A DNA stretch of 64,000 nucleotides from Streptomyces sp. NBC_00690 (GCF_036226685.1 NZ_CP109009.1:372001-436000); one strand, 5' to 3'. Numbered from the stretch's first letter, positions 16,965 through 25,824 are shown. The notes: generated from the sequence alone by a model not told the origin. Translations and numbers: made by a program.

Positions 16965-17612
16965 CTAGGCACGGACCTCCCATGCGATGCAGGTCCTGCC
17001 CGACGAGTGCTCGAACGTGATGGGCCAGTGGTGCGAGAACGCCGTGCCCGTCTCCAGGGCATCCGTCACTGCCCTGACGAACTCGCTCAGGCTTGTGCCC
17101 CAGAGAGAGCCCTCCAGGTCGCCGGATCCGATACCCATCTCAAACACCTGTCCGTACGTGGCCCCGGGCCGATGGTCGACGAACGCGACACCTCCGTCAT
17201 TGGGCAGGGCGAAGGGCACGCACTGGTGCAGATGGCCGGCGGGGTCCTCGTCGTCCTCTTCCCACAGCTCGGACTCGATGTTGTCCTCACCGACGTCCAC
17301 GAGAATCTCGTGCATCTCAGCGATGTCGGTGGTGGAACTGAACCGATGGCCCAGCGGCAGGATGCCTCCGGCCGGGAACACTCCTCGTTCGGATCCGCTG
17401 TTCGGCTCCGGCTCGGCGACACCGTTCCGTCGCTCCAGCAACCTCCTGAGTTGAGGGTGGAGGGCGAAGCCCAGCCGCTCCTCCAACTCGGCGATCTCCC
17501 TGGCCGTTGCCGGTGCTCGAAGCGCGGCGTGATCCGCAGGCGACTGCGAAGCGAGCCATGCTTCCAGGCGTCCCCATGCCCGATCGAATGCAACAAGATC
17601 CTCAGCTGTCAT
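16965..17612 (-). CDS. SMI1/KNR4 (SUKH) domain protein
   Basis: The 215-aa protein matches the SUKH fold: TAREIAELEERLGFALHPQLRRLLERRNG, the PAGGILPLG turn and FALPNDGGVAFVDHRPG, then a C-terminal LSEFVRAVTDALETG. SUKH proteins are often immunity proteins against polymorphic toxins, or housekeeping regulators in actinomycetes. ATG 17612 begins MTAEDLVAF; no Shine-Dalgarno is seen, so a leaderless start is possible. It is a single gene between catabolic operons; no toxin partner is adjacent. The Tc locus is about 12 kb away, so a link is speculative. Confidence 0.85.
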   Translation of the reverse strand: MTAEDLVAFDRAWGRLEAWLASQSPADHAALRAPATAREIAELEERLGFALHPQLRRLLERRNGVAEPEPNSGSERGVFPAGGILPLGHRFSSTTDIAEMHEILVDVGEDNIESELWEEDDEDPAGHLHQCVPFALPNDGGVAFVDHRPGATYGQVFEMGIGSGDLEGSLWGTSLSEFVRAVTDALETGTAFSHHWPITFEHSSGRTCIAWEVRA

Positions 17613-17825
17613 GGGCGGAGGATAGACGGCGGGTCTGACAGAGGAGGTCGCCCAGTGGGGCGGGCAGCCTGCCATGCGGGCTTCCAGACCGAGCCGGTCG
17701 TGGCACCGCTTGGCCCACCGCGGCGCTGCCCGTACCGCGTCCACCGCGGGACTGCCCGTACCGTACGAGAACGCCGACTCCGCACACTCACGGGGTCGGC
17801 GTCCAACGTTGTGGAATGCGTAAAC

Positions 17826-18740
17826 TCAGGTCGATCCTCGCTGGAAGGGCCGGCCGAGCGCGGCAGGTTCCCGGTGCTTGGTGGTGAACAACAGCATGGC
17901 GAGGAGCGCAAGCAGATACGGGGCTGCGACGAGGAGTTGCGAGTTGATGGTGACACCGAGCGCGGGCAGTGCCAGACGCATGGCGTCGGAGAGCCCGAAC
18001 ACCAGACACCCGATCAGGGTACGGCCGAGCCGCCACGCTCCGAAGATCACCGCGGCGATGACGATGTATCCGCGGCCGGCGGTCATGTTCTGGTTGAACG
18101 ATCCGACCTCGCCGACCGCGAGGTAGGCGCCGCCGAGACCGGCCAGTGCGCCGCACCACAACAGGGCCTGCCGGCGTCGTACGTTAACCTTGATGCCCGC
18201 GACATCGGCGGCCTGCGGGTTCTCCCCCACCGCTCGTAGTTCCAGGCCCCAGCGGCTGCGCGCCACCAGCCACCAGGTCAGCGGCACCAACAGGATCAGA
18301 AGGTAGGCGGGCCAGCGGCCGGAGAACAGCGGCTGACCGATGAGGGGGATGTCCTGGAGCACCGGGATCGACAACATCCCGACCTGGTGCGAAGCGAACT
18401 GCTCCGTAGTGATCAGATAACTCGTCAGCCCGAGCACCAGCGCGTTCAGCACCAGGCCGACGACGAAGGTGTTGATCTGTGCCCGATGGGAGAGGTTGCC
18501 GTGCACGAAGCCGAGGACGAGGCCGGTCAGCACACCGGCGGCGAGGCCGATGGTGGCGCTGCCGGTCGCACTCGCGGTGGCGATCGAGGTGAACGCGGCG
18601 CCGAGCATCATCGCCTCGACGGAGATGTTCATCGCTCCGGCGCGCTGGGCCAGGTACTCACCACAGGCGGCGAACGCCAGCGGCACGGTCAGCCGGACAC
18701 CGCTCGACAGAATGGTCGTGGTGCTGTCCAGAACGCTCAC
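17826..18740 (-). CDS. BMP-type ABC importer, permease 2
   Basis: The 304-aa hydrophobic protein with about eight membrane segments matches the branched-chain-amino-acid/ribose-type permease family (BPD_transp_2): LAQRAGAMNISVEAMMLGAAF, the VVGLVLNALVLGLTSYLI helix, the RSRWGLELRAVGENPQAADVAGI cytoplasmic coupling loop and GLGGAYLAVGEVGSFNQNMTAGRGYI. GTG 18740 overlaps the stop of permease 1 (GTGA). It is the last gene of the importer operon 22586-17826, which has the gene order of purine-nucleoside (Bmp/Nup) transporters. Confidence 0.92.
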   Translation of the reverse strand: MSVLDSTTTILSSGVRLTVPLAFAACGEYLAQRAGAMNISVEAMMLGAAFTSIATASATGSATIGLAAGVLTGLVLGFVHGNLSHRAQINTFVVGLVLNALVLGLTSYLITTEQFASHQVGMLSIPVLQDIPLIGQPLFSGRWPAYLLILLVPLTWWLVARSRWGLELRAVGENPQAADVAGIKVNVRRRQALLWCGALAGLGGAYLAVGEVGSFNQNMTAGRGYIVIAAVIFGAWRLGRTLIGCLVFGLSDAMRLALPALGVTINSQLLVAAPYLLALLAMLLFTTKHREPAALGRPFQRGST

Positions 18741-19915
18741 GCGACAGCCTCCATCTTGGTCGGGACAACGGGCAGGGGAGACGGCGTCGACGGCGTGCCA
18801 CTGCGACGCCTGCGGAAGAGGTCGACGAGGATGGGCGGCGCGACGAATGCGAGGACGAGCAACGCCTTGACGATGTCGATGAGGTAGTACGGCACCCCGG
18901 TGGCCGAGAGGAAGTCGCCGCCCGCACGCAGCACGGCGAACCCGAACGCCACGGGAATCGCGATCAGGGGTCGATTGCGCGCGACGAGGGCGACGAGCAG
19001 ACCGTCCCAGCCGACGTTGTCCGAGAGCCCGGGCTGTAGCCGGTTGGGGCTGACCGGGCTGGCCAACAGCAGTCCTCCGGCCAGCCCTGCGAAGGCGCCC
19101 GACAACGCCAGGGTGAAGCCGCCGAGTGCGGCCACCCGGACACCGGTGTGTTTGGCGGCCAGCGGATTCAATCCGACCATGCGCACCCGAAAGCCCCACC
19201 GGCTGCGACTCAGGACGAGCGCGACACCGACCGCGGCGACGAGCGCGATGAACAGTCCCGCGTTCAGCTGGAGCGACGGGTACTGACCGAAGTGGGCGAG
19301 CAGGGCGCTCGCCGGCAGCGGGTTGGACTGCGCGTCGGCGATGCCGGAGGAGCCCTGTGCGCTCTCCTGTAGCCATGGGCTGCTGACCGCGAAGGTCACG
19401 AGTTGAATGGCGAGGAACGTCATCAGCAGCGTGCTCACCACAACATTGACACCGCGGAAGCGGGACATGAGAGCGCTGAGCGCTGCCCACAGACCACCGC
19501 CGACCGCCGCCGCGGCCATCACCACGACGACCATCGTCGGACCGGGGAGCGCCAGCCGCAGCCCGACCCAGGCTCCGAACAGGCCGCCGACGAGTACCTG
19601 GCCCTCCTGTCCGATGTTGAACGAACCGGCGGACGCACAGATGCATGCACCGATCGCCACCAGGAGCAGCGGCGCGGCGTTGAGCAGCGTCGTCGTCCAT
19701 CCGGTGGTGGTGGCCAGGCTCCCGGTCCATATCGCCGACAGCGAAGCACTCGGCGAGGCTCCGGTCAGCATGAGCAGCAGCGCGGACACGGCCAGTGCGA
19801 CGGCCACGAGCCCGAAGGTCACGCTCGCCGTCAACCAGCCGTCGCGCCCCGGGCGGAGCCGGGCCAGGAAGCGCCGACCGAGGTCGTCCGGATCCATCAG
19901 CGAGGGGGCACTCAT
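18737..19915 (-). CDS. BMP-type ABC importer, permease 1
   Basis: The 392-aa membrane protein is of the same permease family, with SAGSFNIGQEGQVLVGGLFGAWVG, the RSRWGFRVRMVGLNPLAAKHTGV coupling loop and the AFAGLAGGLLLAS helix. It has a charged N-terminal cytoplasmic tail and a proline-rich C-terminal tail. Its start overlaps the ATPase stop (ATGA), and it pairs with the 304-aa protein to form the transmembrane channel. Confidence 0.92.
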   Translation of the reverse strand: MSAPSLMDPDDLGRRFLARLRPGRDGWLTASVTFGLVAVALAVSALLLMLTGASPSASLSAIWTGSLATTTGWTTTLLNAAPLLLVAIGACICASAGSFNIGQEGQVLVGGLFGAWVGLRLALPGPTMVVVVMAAAAVGGGLWAALSALMSRFRGVNVVVSTLLMTFLAIQLVTFAVSSPWLQESAQGSSGIADAQSNPLPASALLAHFGQYPSLQLNAGLFIALVAAVGVALVLSRSRWGFRVRMVGLNPLAAKHTGVRVAALGGFTLALSGAFAGLAGGLLLASPVSPNRLQPGLSDNVGWDGLLVALVARNRPLIAIPVAFGFAVLRAGGDFLSATGVPYYLIDIVKALLVLAFVAPPILVDLFRRRRSGTPSTPSPLPVVPTKMEAVA

Positions 19916-21468
19916 GCGGCCTCACCGCCCACGAGCATGCCGAGCCGCTCGGGAGTCGCCTCGGAGACGGGGAGTGCTCCGGTGATCCGTCCTGAGGAGA
20001 TCACTGCGATCCAGGTTGCAAGGGCCATGACTTCCTCAAGTTCGGTGGAGATGAGCAGCACCCCGACGCCCTCTGTAGCGGCCCTGCGTAGTCGGGAGTA
20101 CATGTCCTCGATGGCACCGACGTCCAACCCATGGGTGGGCTGAGCGGCCACCAGTACCCGGGTGTGACCGGACAGCTCCCGGGCGAGTACGACCCGCTGC
20201 TGGTTGCCGCCGGACAGGCTGCGCACGGGTGCGTCGAGCGACGGTGTGACGATGTTGAACTCGTCCGCGAGGTGTCGGGCTCGGGCGAGCATCGCGCGCC
20301 GCCGCACCAGGAATCGCCCGCTGACCTTGTCCAGTGACTTCATCGTCAGGTTCTCGGCGATGCTCATGTCGAGGACGACACCGCTGCGGTGCCGGTCTTC
20401 CGGCACGATGCCGAGACCGGCCTTGGACAGCGCCCCGGGGAGGCTTGCGTCGACCCGGCTCCCGGCGATCTCGATGGTGCCGTCGGTCGGCACGACCAGC
20501 CCGGCGAGGACATCGCCGAGCATCGTCTGACCGTTGCCTTCGACTCCGTAGAGGGCGACGATCTCGCCCGCGCCCACGGTCAGATCGACCTCGTCGAGAA
20601 CCGTGACCCCGCCTTGTACGACGGTGAGTTCGGCGAGGCGCAGCACGGTCTGCTGCCGTCCCTGTGCCTCGCCCCCGGCGGTGCCTGCATTCTGTACGGG
20701 CAGTAGGCCGAGGGCTGCGCCTTCCTCGCCCAGAGACACTTCACGGCCCACCATCTGCTTGGCGAGCAGTTGTGGGGTGGTCTCTGCCGTGACGGCCCGG
20801 AAGGCGACACGGCCCTTGCGCAGGACCGTCACCCGGTCCGTCGCCTGGGCGATCTCGGCGAGCTTGTGGCTGATGAGGATGACGGCTCGCCCCTCCTCCT
20901 GCACCACACGGCCGAGCACGGCGAACAGTTCCTGCGATTCGGCCTGGGTCAGTACCGAGGTGGGCTCGTCGAGGATCAGGATCTGAGGGTTGCGCCGCAG
21001 ACACTTGACCACCTCGACCCGCTGGCGCTCGCCGGCCGAGAGCTCCTCGACGCGCGCCTCGGGGTCGATCGGCAGTCCGTACCGCGCGGAGACGTCGGCG
21101 ATGTCGGAGCAGATGGCCTGCTTGTTCACCTTGCCGGTGTCGCCGAGCGCCACGTTCTCCCACACGGTCAGCCCGTTGATGAGGCTGAAGTGCTGGTGCA
21201 CCATGCCGATGCCCAGTTCGGCTGCCTCCTGCGGGCTGTCCAGCGCGACCTCGTCGCCGCGCACCAGGACGGTGCCGGCATCGCGCCGGACCAGCCCGAG
21301 CAGGACCTTCATGAGGCTGGACTTGCCCGCCCCGTTCTCACCCAGGAGTCCGTGGATCTCGCCGGCGTCGACCCTGAGGTCCACGGCGTCGCAGGCCGTG
21401 ACGGATCCGTAGGACTTGGTGATGCCGCGCAGTTCGAGAATCGGAACCGCAGAGGTCGTCGGTGTCAT
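19912..21468 (-). CDS. BMP-type ABC importer, double ATPase
   Basis: The 518-aa protein has two nucleotide-binding domains. Domain 1 has Walker A GENGAGKSS, signature LSAGERQR and Walker B ILILDEPTS. Domain 2 has a degenerate Walker A (GVEGNGQT) and signature LSGGNQQR, and its Walker B region reads VLVAAQPTHGLD where Glu is usual. Such asymmetry is normal in the RbsA/NupO/BmpB group of carbohydrate- and nucleoside-type importers. ATG 21468 has GAGGAAG seven bases upstream. It energises the two permeases encoded just downstream. Confidence 0.92.
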   Translation of the reverse strand: MTPTTSAVPILELRGITKSYGSVTACDAVDLRVDAGEIHGLLGENGAGKSSLMKVLLGLVRRDAGTVLVRGDEVALDSPQEAAELGIGMVHQHFSLINGLTVWENVALGDTGKVNKQAICSDIADVSARYGLPIDPEARVEELSAGERQRVEVVKCLRRNPQILILDEPTSVLTQAESQELFAVLGRVVQEEGRAVILISHKLAEIAQATDRVTVLRKGRVAFRAVTAETTPQLLAKQMVGREVSLGEEGAALGLLPVQNAGTAGGEAQGRQQTVLRLAELTVVQGGVTVLDEVDLTVGAGEIVALYGVEGNGQTMLGDVLAGLVVPTDGTIEIAGSRVDASLPGALSKAGLGIVPEDRHRSGVVLDMSIAENLTMKSLDKVSGRFLVRRRAMLARARHLADEFNIVTPSLDAPVRSLSGGNQQRVVLARELSGHTRVLVAAQPTHGLDVGAIEDMYSRLRRAATEGVGVLLISTELEEVMALATWIAVISSGRITGALPVSEATPERLGMLVGGEAA

Positions 21469-21497
21469 TGCTGATCTTCCTCGTGGGTGTCGGCACG

Positions 21498-22586
21498 TCA
21501 GCCGAGTCGCTTGACCTCGGCCGCCGCGTCGATCTCCTTGCTGCCGATCTTCTTCATGAACTCCGACAGCTGCTGGTCCTCGTCGCCCTGGCCGTTGCAG
21601 ATCTTCACGGTGGGATAGGGGTCGACGCCCAGCTGCCATACGCGCGTCGTGCCCATCTTCAAGTTGCCCTTGGCGAACTCCTCCAGGGCGGCACGGAAGT
21701 AGTCGCCCGGGCTGAACAGCACCGAGATGTCGAACTTCGGGCTCGTCGAGGCGCACCGGTCGGTGCCGGGGGTCAGGGTCAGTGCGCCGCTGGCGTTCGC
21801 CAGCTTCGCCGCGGCGTCGGTCGCGCCGCCGAGATAGGGGTATATGACCTTGACGCCCTGGCTGATCTGCGCCTGGGTGGCCTCCTTGGCCTTGGCCGAG
21901 TCGTTGAAGTCGCCGGTGTAGGTGGTCGTGAGGGTGGCCTTCGGCACGATTTCCCGGATGCCGGCCAGGAAGGCGGTGGAGGCGGCGACGCTGTAGTCGG
22001 CCTTGATGCCGGTGATGAACCCTGCCTTGGTGTGGCCGGCCGCCTTCATCTTCAGACCCGCCGCATAGCCAGCGACGAGCATGGACTGGTTGGGGTCGTC
22101 GGTGGACAGCACGATCTTCGGGGTCTGGTCGATGTTGGCTTGCATCGGCACGTACCAGGCGGACTTGCCGCAGACCGGCTCCTCCGAGGCGGGGATGGCC
22201 GTCTTGAGCTCACTCGCACCGATCGCTACCAGGTCGACGTTCTGTTGACACAGCGCCCGTGCCGCGGTGAGCGCGTCACTCGGGGGCACACTGCCACGCT
22301 TGATGACCGTCCAGCCCTTCTCCTTGGCGAAGGCGTCGGCCGAGTCGACGAAGCTCTGGTAGTAGCCCTTGTCGTTGATGTCACCGGGGCTGAGGACACC
22401 GATGACGACTTTGCCGTCGCCGTTCACATCGGGCTGCTTGCCGCCGGATTCGCTGTTGCCTTTCGCCGCGGGGGTGGTCTTGGGTGCCGTCGCATCGTTG
22501 CTGGCGCAGCCGGACAGTGCGATGGCTCCTGCGAGGGCGAGGCCGGCCGCGGCCCCACGACGCCAGAGCATGCTGTGTGTAGTCAT
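21498..22586 (-). CDS. BMP-family substrate-binding lipoprotein
   Basis: The 362-aa protein has a signal peptide and lipobox (AGAIALSGCASND) and then a periplasmic-binding fold beginning VVIGVLSPGDINDKGYYQSFVDS, the signature of the Bmp/Med/PnrA family. PnrA relatives bind purine nucleosides; others take unrelated solutes. ATG 22586 places the signal peptide correctly; a 13-residue extension from TTG 22625 is less likely. It is the first gene of the importer operon. A 7-bp inverted repeat (22593-22599/22609-22615) lies just upstream. The solute is unknown; the location suggests the substrate of the catabolic island. Confidence 0.9.
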   Translation of the reverse strand: MTTHSMLWRRGAAAGLALAGAIALSGCASNDATAPKTTPAAKGNSESGGKQPDVNGDGKVVIGVLSPGDINDKGYYQSFVDSADAFAKEKGWTVIKRGSVPPSDALTAARALCQQNVDLVAIGASELKTAIPASEEPVCGKSAWYVPMQANIDQTPKIVLSTDDPNQSMLVAGYAAGLKMKAAGHTKAGFITGIKADYSVAASTAFLAGIREIVPKATLTTTYTGDFNDSAKAKEATQAQISQGVKVIYPYLGGATDAAAKLANASGALTLTPGTDRCASTSPKFDISVLFSPGDYFRAALEEFAKGNLKMGTTRVWQLGVDPYPTVKICNGQGDEDQQLSEFMKKIGSKEIDAAAEVKRLG

Positions 22587-22592
22587 GTGCGT

Positions 22593-22615
22593 GGTTCCAT
22601 TCGCTGGGTGGAACC
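22593..22615. promoter_or_regulatory. Inverted repeat before the importer operon
   Basis: GGTTCCA (22593-22599) and TGGAACC (22609-22615) are perfect 7-bp arms with a 9-base spacer, 7 bp upstream of the lipoprotein start. It could be an operator or a leader hairpin. It does not match the GCGAGAYKGCAT motif. Confidence 0.35.
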
Positions 22616-22652
22616 GCCCCGTCAAGGCGGTCGTGGCGGCGGGGGGTGACGA

Positions 22653-22925
22653 TCAGTTGGCGGGTTCGGCGCTTCGTTCGAGTTCGGCGCAGGAGACATG
22701 CATCGTGGAAGAAGGGCTCTTCACCGGGCTGTTCCTGCGGCCGTCTCTGAGAACGGCGAACCACGGGAATCCATCTGTCCGGCCGCTGGGGCCAGAGGGC
22801 GTCGATACGGCTGGGGCGGAGCTGATGGAGTCGTCGGTGGTGCGGGCGGCTTCGGCGCGCACGATGTGTACGCCAGACAGCAGTTGTTGTGGTCGCGGCG
22901 GCCGAACACCTCGTACGTAGTGCAC
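22653..22925. other. Spacer upstream of the importer operon, weak coding potential
   Basis: A minus-strand frame opens with GTG directly after the stop of the 82-aa gene and could give 90 residues. It has no recognised family, no Shine-Dalgarno and low-complexity composition (Ser, Arg, Pro). I treat it as non-coding leader or decayed sequence. Confidence 0.4.
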
Positions 22926-23174
22926 TCAGCGGAACGGGCCTGTCGGCAGCGGTGGTAATTCGCCTGCCACAGCCCCGATGTACTCGGCGATCTCTGCGGT
23001 GGTGACGTTCACAACGGACTCACCGGCGCGTTCGGTGTTGCGCCGGGCATCCTTCAGCGCCGGAAGGTGTTGCCGGTGGGCGCCAGGGGTGACGAGGTCG
23101 CGCGATCCGCTGATCGCTTCTGGGACGTCCTGCGGGAACACCGCCTCGGGTCCGCCGAAATCGGTCTGCGCCAT
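22926..23174 (-). CDS. Small hypothetical protein preceded by regulon-like motifs
   Basis: An 82-aa frame starting MAQTDFGGPEAVFPQDV and ending GAVAGELPPLPTGPFR. I do not recognise a family. It is hydrophilic with a predicted helix VNVTTAEIAEYIGAV and no signal peptide or cysteines. It lies in the same direction as the importer operon, 340 bp upstream of it. The start is followed upstream at 27 bp by ATGCGAGATGGTAT (minus strand, 23215-23202), close to the core of the regulon motif, which supports real expression. It may be a remnant of a larger gene. Confidence 0.5.
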   Translation of the reverse strand: MAQTDFGGPEAVFPQDVPEAISGSRDLVTPGAHRQHLPALKDARRNTERAGESVVNVTTAEIAEYIGAVAGELPPLPTGPFR

Positions 23175-23200
23175 GGCTTGCACCGGGCAGCCTCCTCACC

Positions 23201-23246
23201 CATACCATCTCGCATTGCGAGGTGGTGGAACGTATTGCGAGGTACT
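23201..23246. promoter_or_regulatory. Cluster of GCGAG motifs (partial regulon site 4)
   Basis: The minus strand reads ATGCGAGATGGTATG (23215-23201), and the plus strand reads ATTGCGAGGTGGTGG (23214-23228) and GTATTGCGAGGTACT (23232-23246). The first two form an inverted repeat CCATCTCGCA/TGCGAGGTGG. The core GCGAGATGG is shared with the sites at 6356, 12036 and 25777, but the right half (TTGACA/TCTCAA) is missing. Confidence 0.45.
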
Positions 23247-24303
23247 CTGCCGCCGCCGCACGGTGGTGTCAACGCTCCTGCACCACATCTTCTTTTCGTC
23301 GGCTTCTCACCTGCTCGCCAAGCGACAGGCCAGGTGGCAGTAGGGCGAAAGCCGGTGGAGAGGTGGGCGGCAGCGGGGTGCGTGAAGTCGCAACGAAGAG
23401 CGAAATGCCTGTTCCGTGCCTGAGCGGCGAGCGGGGTGAGAGCGCCGGTTCACTGTTCGGCCGGGATCGGCTCACAAGCAGCGCGCAGCAGCTGGTCGGC
23501 GGCGAGGAGGCCCAGGGGCGTATGAGCATCGGGGGCGCAGATCCGCGCGGTGGCGACAGGGAAGCCTCCGCGGGGAATGCACTTGATCCGGCGCACCCTG
23601 AAGCCGACCGGTCATGGTGCGGAGTGTCGTTCGAAGATGCTCTGCCCACCGTCCCGCCCGGCCGGCCAGGAGGGCAGAGCCGACATCGGCCCGCGGTGCG
23701 TGTCCGCTTACGGCCTGCGCAGCCCGCATGGATGGCAGTTGCCTGAGCCGGACAACAGCGATGAGCCGCAACCCGCACTCGGGCACGTGTCGGCCTTGGT
23801 GCGGGATGCGGCCATCTCATGGGCGAGTCGGTGTGCGACAGAAGGCACTCTTCGAGGTCGCCCAGGTGTGGCCACCGACGGGCTCATCGCCCGTCAGCGG
23901 GCGCAACGGGTTCGGTACATGGGCGAACTCGACGTCGCCGTGCGCCTTCGGTCATCCTCCCGCACGGGTGCCCCGATCAGGCACGATGGCCATGGGCCGA
24001 GGGCAAGTGGAAATCTTCGTCGTGCGGGAGTGGGAACCGGTCGGCGGTCATTGCCGTCGATCCCCACTCCCGCAACCGTCGAGCTCGCCGTCCGGACCGC
24101 AGCCCGACAAGGCCGACCGTTGTGCACGGCGAGGGCCCAAGTCGACCGACCGGAGACAGAGAGGTGTACGCAACAACACGGCCGCGCGCTCGACGCCACA
24201 GCGCACGGCCGGGGTCGACTCCCGCCCCGCTCAGGCGGATGCGGCGTCCTGACCCACCCCTCCAGGGCCTGTCCGGACCGCGCTCCGACGGTGGTGTCCG
24301 GTC
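23247..24303. other. About 1.05 kb without a supported gene
   Basis: Open frames exist on both strands but are Arg/Pro/Ser-rich shadows without start signals or recognised families. The stretch lies between the small hypothetical gene and the ALDH gene. It could be decayed mobile DNA or a degraded gene; no terminal inverted repeat or transposase motif was found by eye. Confidence 0.5.
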
Positions 24304-25752
24304 TCAGCGGTCCAGCAGTCGGATGGCCACGCCCTTCTCCTGGGTGTATTCACGCAGCGCCGCGTATCCTCCGCCCCGGCTGAAGCCGCTGTCCTTCTGC
24401 ATATTGAACGGAAACCCGATCACTCCCGCGTCGTGGAACTGGTTGACGGCTACCTGTCCGGAACGGACCTCCTTCGCCAGCCGCAGCGCCCGCGAGACGT
24501 CGTTGGTCCAGATACAGGCCAACAGGCCGAAGTCGGTGGCGTTCATCAACTCGGTCGCCTCGGCAGTGTCACGGAAGGACTGCACGGCGAGAACCGGGCC
24601 GAAGACTTCCTCACGGGCAATGCGCATCCCCCCTTCCACCTGGTCGAACACGGTCGGCCGGACGAACCAACCCTCGTCCGCGGGTTCGCCACCGGTGACC
24701 AGCCGAGCCCCCTCGCGAGGCGTCTGGGCAAGGAAGCCGCTGACGCGGTCGAACTGAGTGGCACTGACCAACGGACCCATGTCCAGGTCGGCTTCCCAGG
24801 GCCCGGTCCTGACCTTGGCCATGGCGGCGGCGACCCGCTCCACGACCTCGTCGTGCACCGATGCCTCCACGAGCAGTCGGGACCCCGCGTAGCAGTTCTG
24901 TCCCGCGTTCTCGGTGATGGAAGTGACGATCGCCGGGATCGCCGTGTCCAGGTCCGCATCGGCGAAGAGGACGTTCGGCGATTTGCCGCCGAGCTCCAGC
25001 TTCACCGGGACGAGGTTCTGTGCCGCAGCCGCCATGATCGCCCGCCCGATGGCGGTGGAGCCGACGAAGCTGATGTGGTCGACGCCCGAGTGCGAGGTGA
25101 GTGCGACGCCCGCCTCGGGGCCGAGGCCCGCCACAACGTTGATCACCCCTGGTGGGAAGCCGGCGCGGCGCGCGAGTTCGACGAGTGCGAACGGGGCCAG
25201 CGGCGCGATCTCGGACGGCTTGAGGACGACGGTGTTGCCCGCGGCGAGCGCCGGCGCGACGTTCGCGGCGGTGAGCACGGCGGGAACGTTCCACGGGATG
25301 ACGATCGCGCACACGCCGTACGGCTCGGGAATCGTGTAGCCCAGGTAGTCGGGACTGCGGGTCGGCAGTGTGACTCCGGTGAGCTTGTCTGCCGCGCCCG
25401 CGAAGTAGTCGATGATGCCGTGGGCGATGTAGATGTTCGTCCGGCCCCCGGACAGTGGTTTGCCCACGTCCTGTGCCTCGATGGACGCGAGCGCCTCGAC
25501 CTCGGCGATGATCAGGTCGGCCCAGCGCCGGAGCAGCGCCCCGCGCTCGCTCGGATTGGTCGCAGCCCAGGCAGGGAAGGCGCGTCGCGCCGCGGTGACC
25601 GCGTCGTCGACGTCGGCGCCGCCCGCCCGGGCGACCTCGGTGATCACCTGTTGGGTGGCCGGGTCGAGGACGTCCAGTGTGCCGCCGTCGCGGGCCGCAA
25701 CCCACTCGCCGTCGATGAAGTGTTGGGAAGGAGGGAAGTCAACAGCCGCCAT
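24304..25752 (-). CDS. NAD(P)-dependent aldehyde dehydrogenase
   Basis: The 482-aa protein has the full ALDH set: cofactor segment IPWNVPAVLTAANVAPALAAGNTVVLKPSE, the FVGST turn, the catalytic Glu in KLELGGKSPN, the catalytic Cys in ENAGQNCYAGSRL near residue 288, and the EEVFGPVLAV and NFKxxG-like FNMQKDSGFSRGG segments. It oxidises an aldehyde to the acid, and its divergent neighbour is an alcohol dehydrogenase. No Shine-Dalgarno precedes ATG 25752, but TTGACA, 17 bp, CAATGT ends six bases before it, so a leaderless mRNA is predicted. The operator at 25777-25802 covers that -35. Confidence 0.93.
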   Translation of the reverse strand: MAAVDFPPSQHFIDGEWVAARDGGTLDVLDPATQQVITEVARAGGADVDDAVTAARRAFPAWAATNPSERGALLRRWADLIIAEVEALASIEAQDVGKPLSGGRTNIYIAHGIIDYFAGAADKLTGVTLPTRSPDYLGYTIPEPYGVCAIVIPWNVPAVLTAANVAPALAAGNTVVLKPSEIAPLAPFALVELARRAGFPPGVINVVAGLGPEAGVALTSHSGVDHISFVGSTAIGRAIMAAAAQNLVPVKLELGGKSPNVLFADADLDTAIPAIVTSITENAGQNCYAGSRLLVEASVHDEVVERVAAAMAKVRTGPWEADLDMGPLVSATQFDRVSGFLAQTPREGARLVTGGEPADEGWFVRPTVFDQVEGGMRIAREEVFGPVLAVQSFRDTAEATELMNATDFGLLACIWTNDVSRALRLAKEVRSGQVAVNQFHDAGVIGFPFNMQKDSGFSRGGGYAALREYTQEKGVAIRLLDR

Positions 25753-25758
25753 GGGGGA

Positions 25759-25802
25759 ACATTGACCGACCCTGTCCCGCATGTCAATATGCAGTCTCGC
25801 TT
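25759..25802. promoter_or_regulatory. ALDH promoter with predicted regulon operator (site 3)
   Basis: The minus strand has -35 TTGACA (25787-25782), a 17-bp spacer and -10 CAATGT (25764-25759), with the ALDH ATG six bases on. The operator at 25777-25802 reads AAGCGAGACTGCATATTGACATGCGG on the minus strand (26 bases, 19 identical to site 1 in the same frame of alignment) and contains the -35. It also lies 22 bp upstream of the divergent ADH start. Confidence 0.62.
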
Positions 25803-25824
25803 TGTGAGGCACTGAGGAGGCCCT

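Noticed and set aside
17826..19925. 699-codon single permease
   Set aside because: The first part is an out-of-frame reading of permease 1; two permeases with a GTGA overlap explain the region.
23550..24383. 277-codon open frame in the gene-poor kilobase
   Set aside because: Low-complexity Arg/Pro/Ser content, no ribosome site, no recognised family, and it overlaps the end of the ALDH gene.
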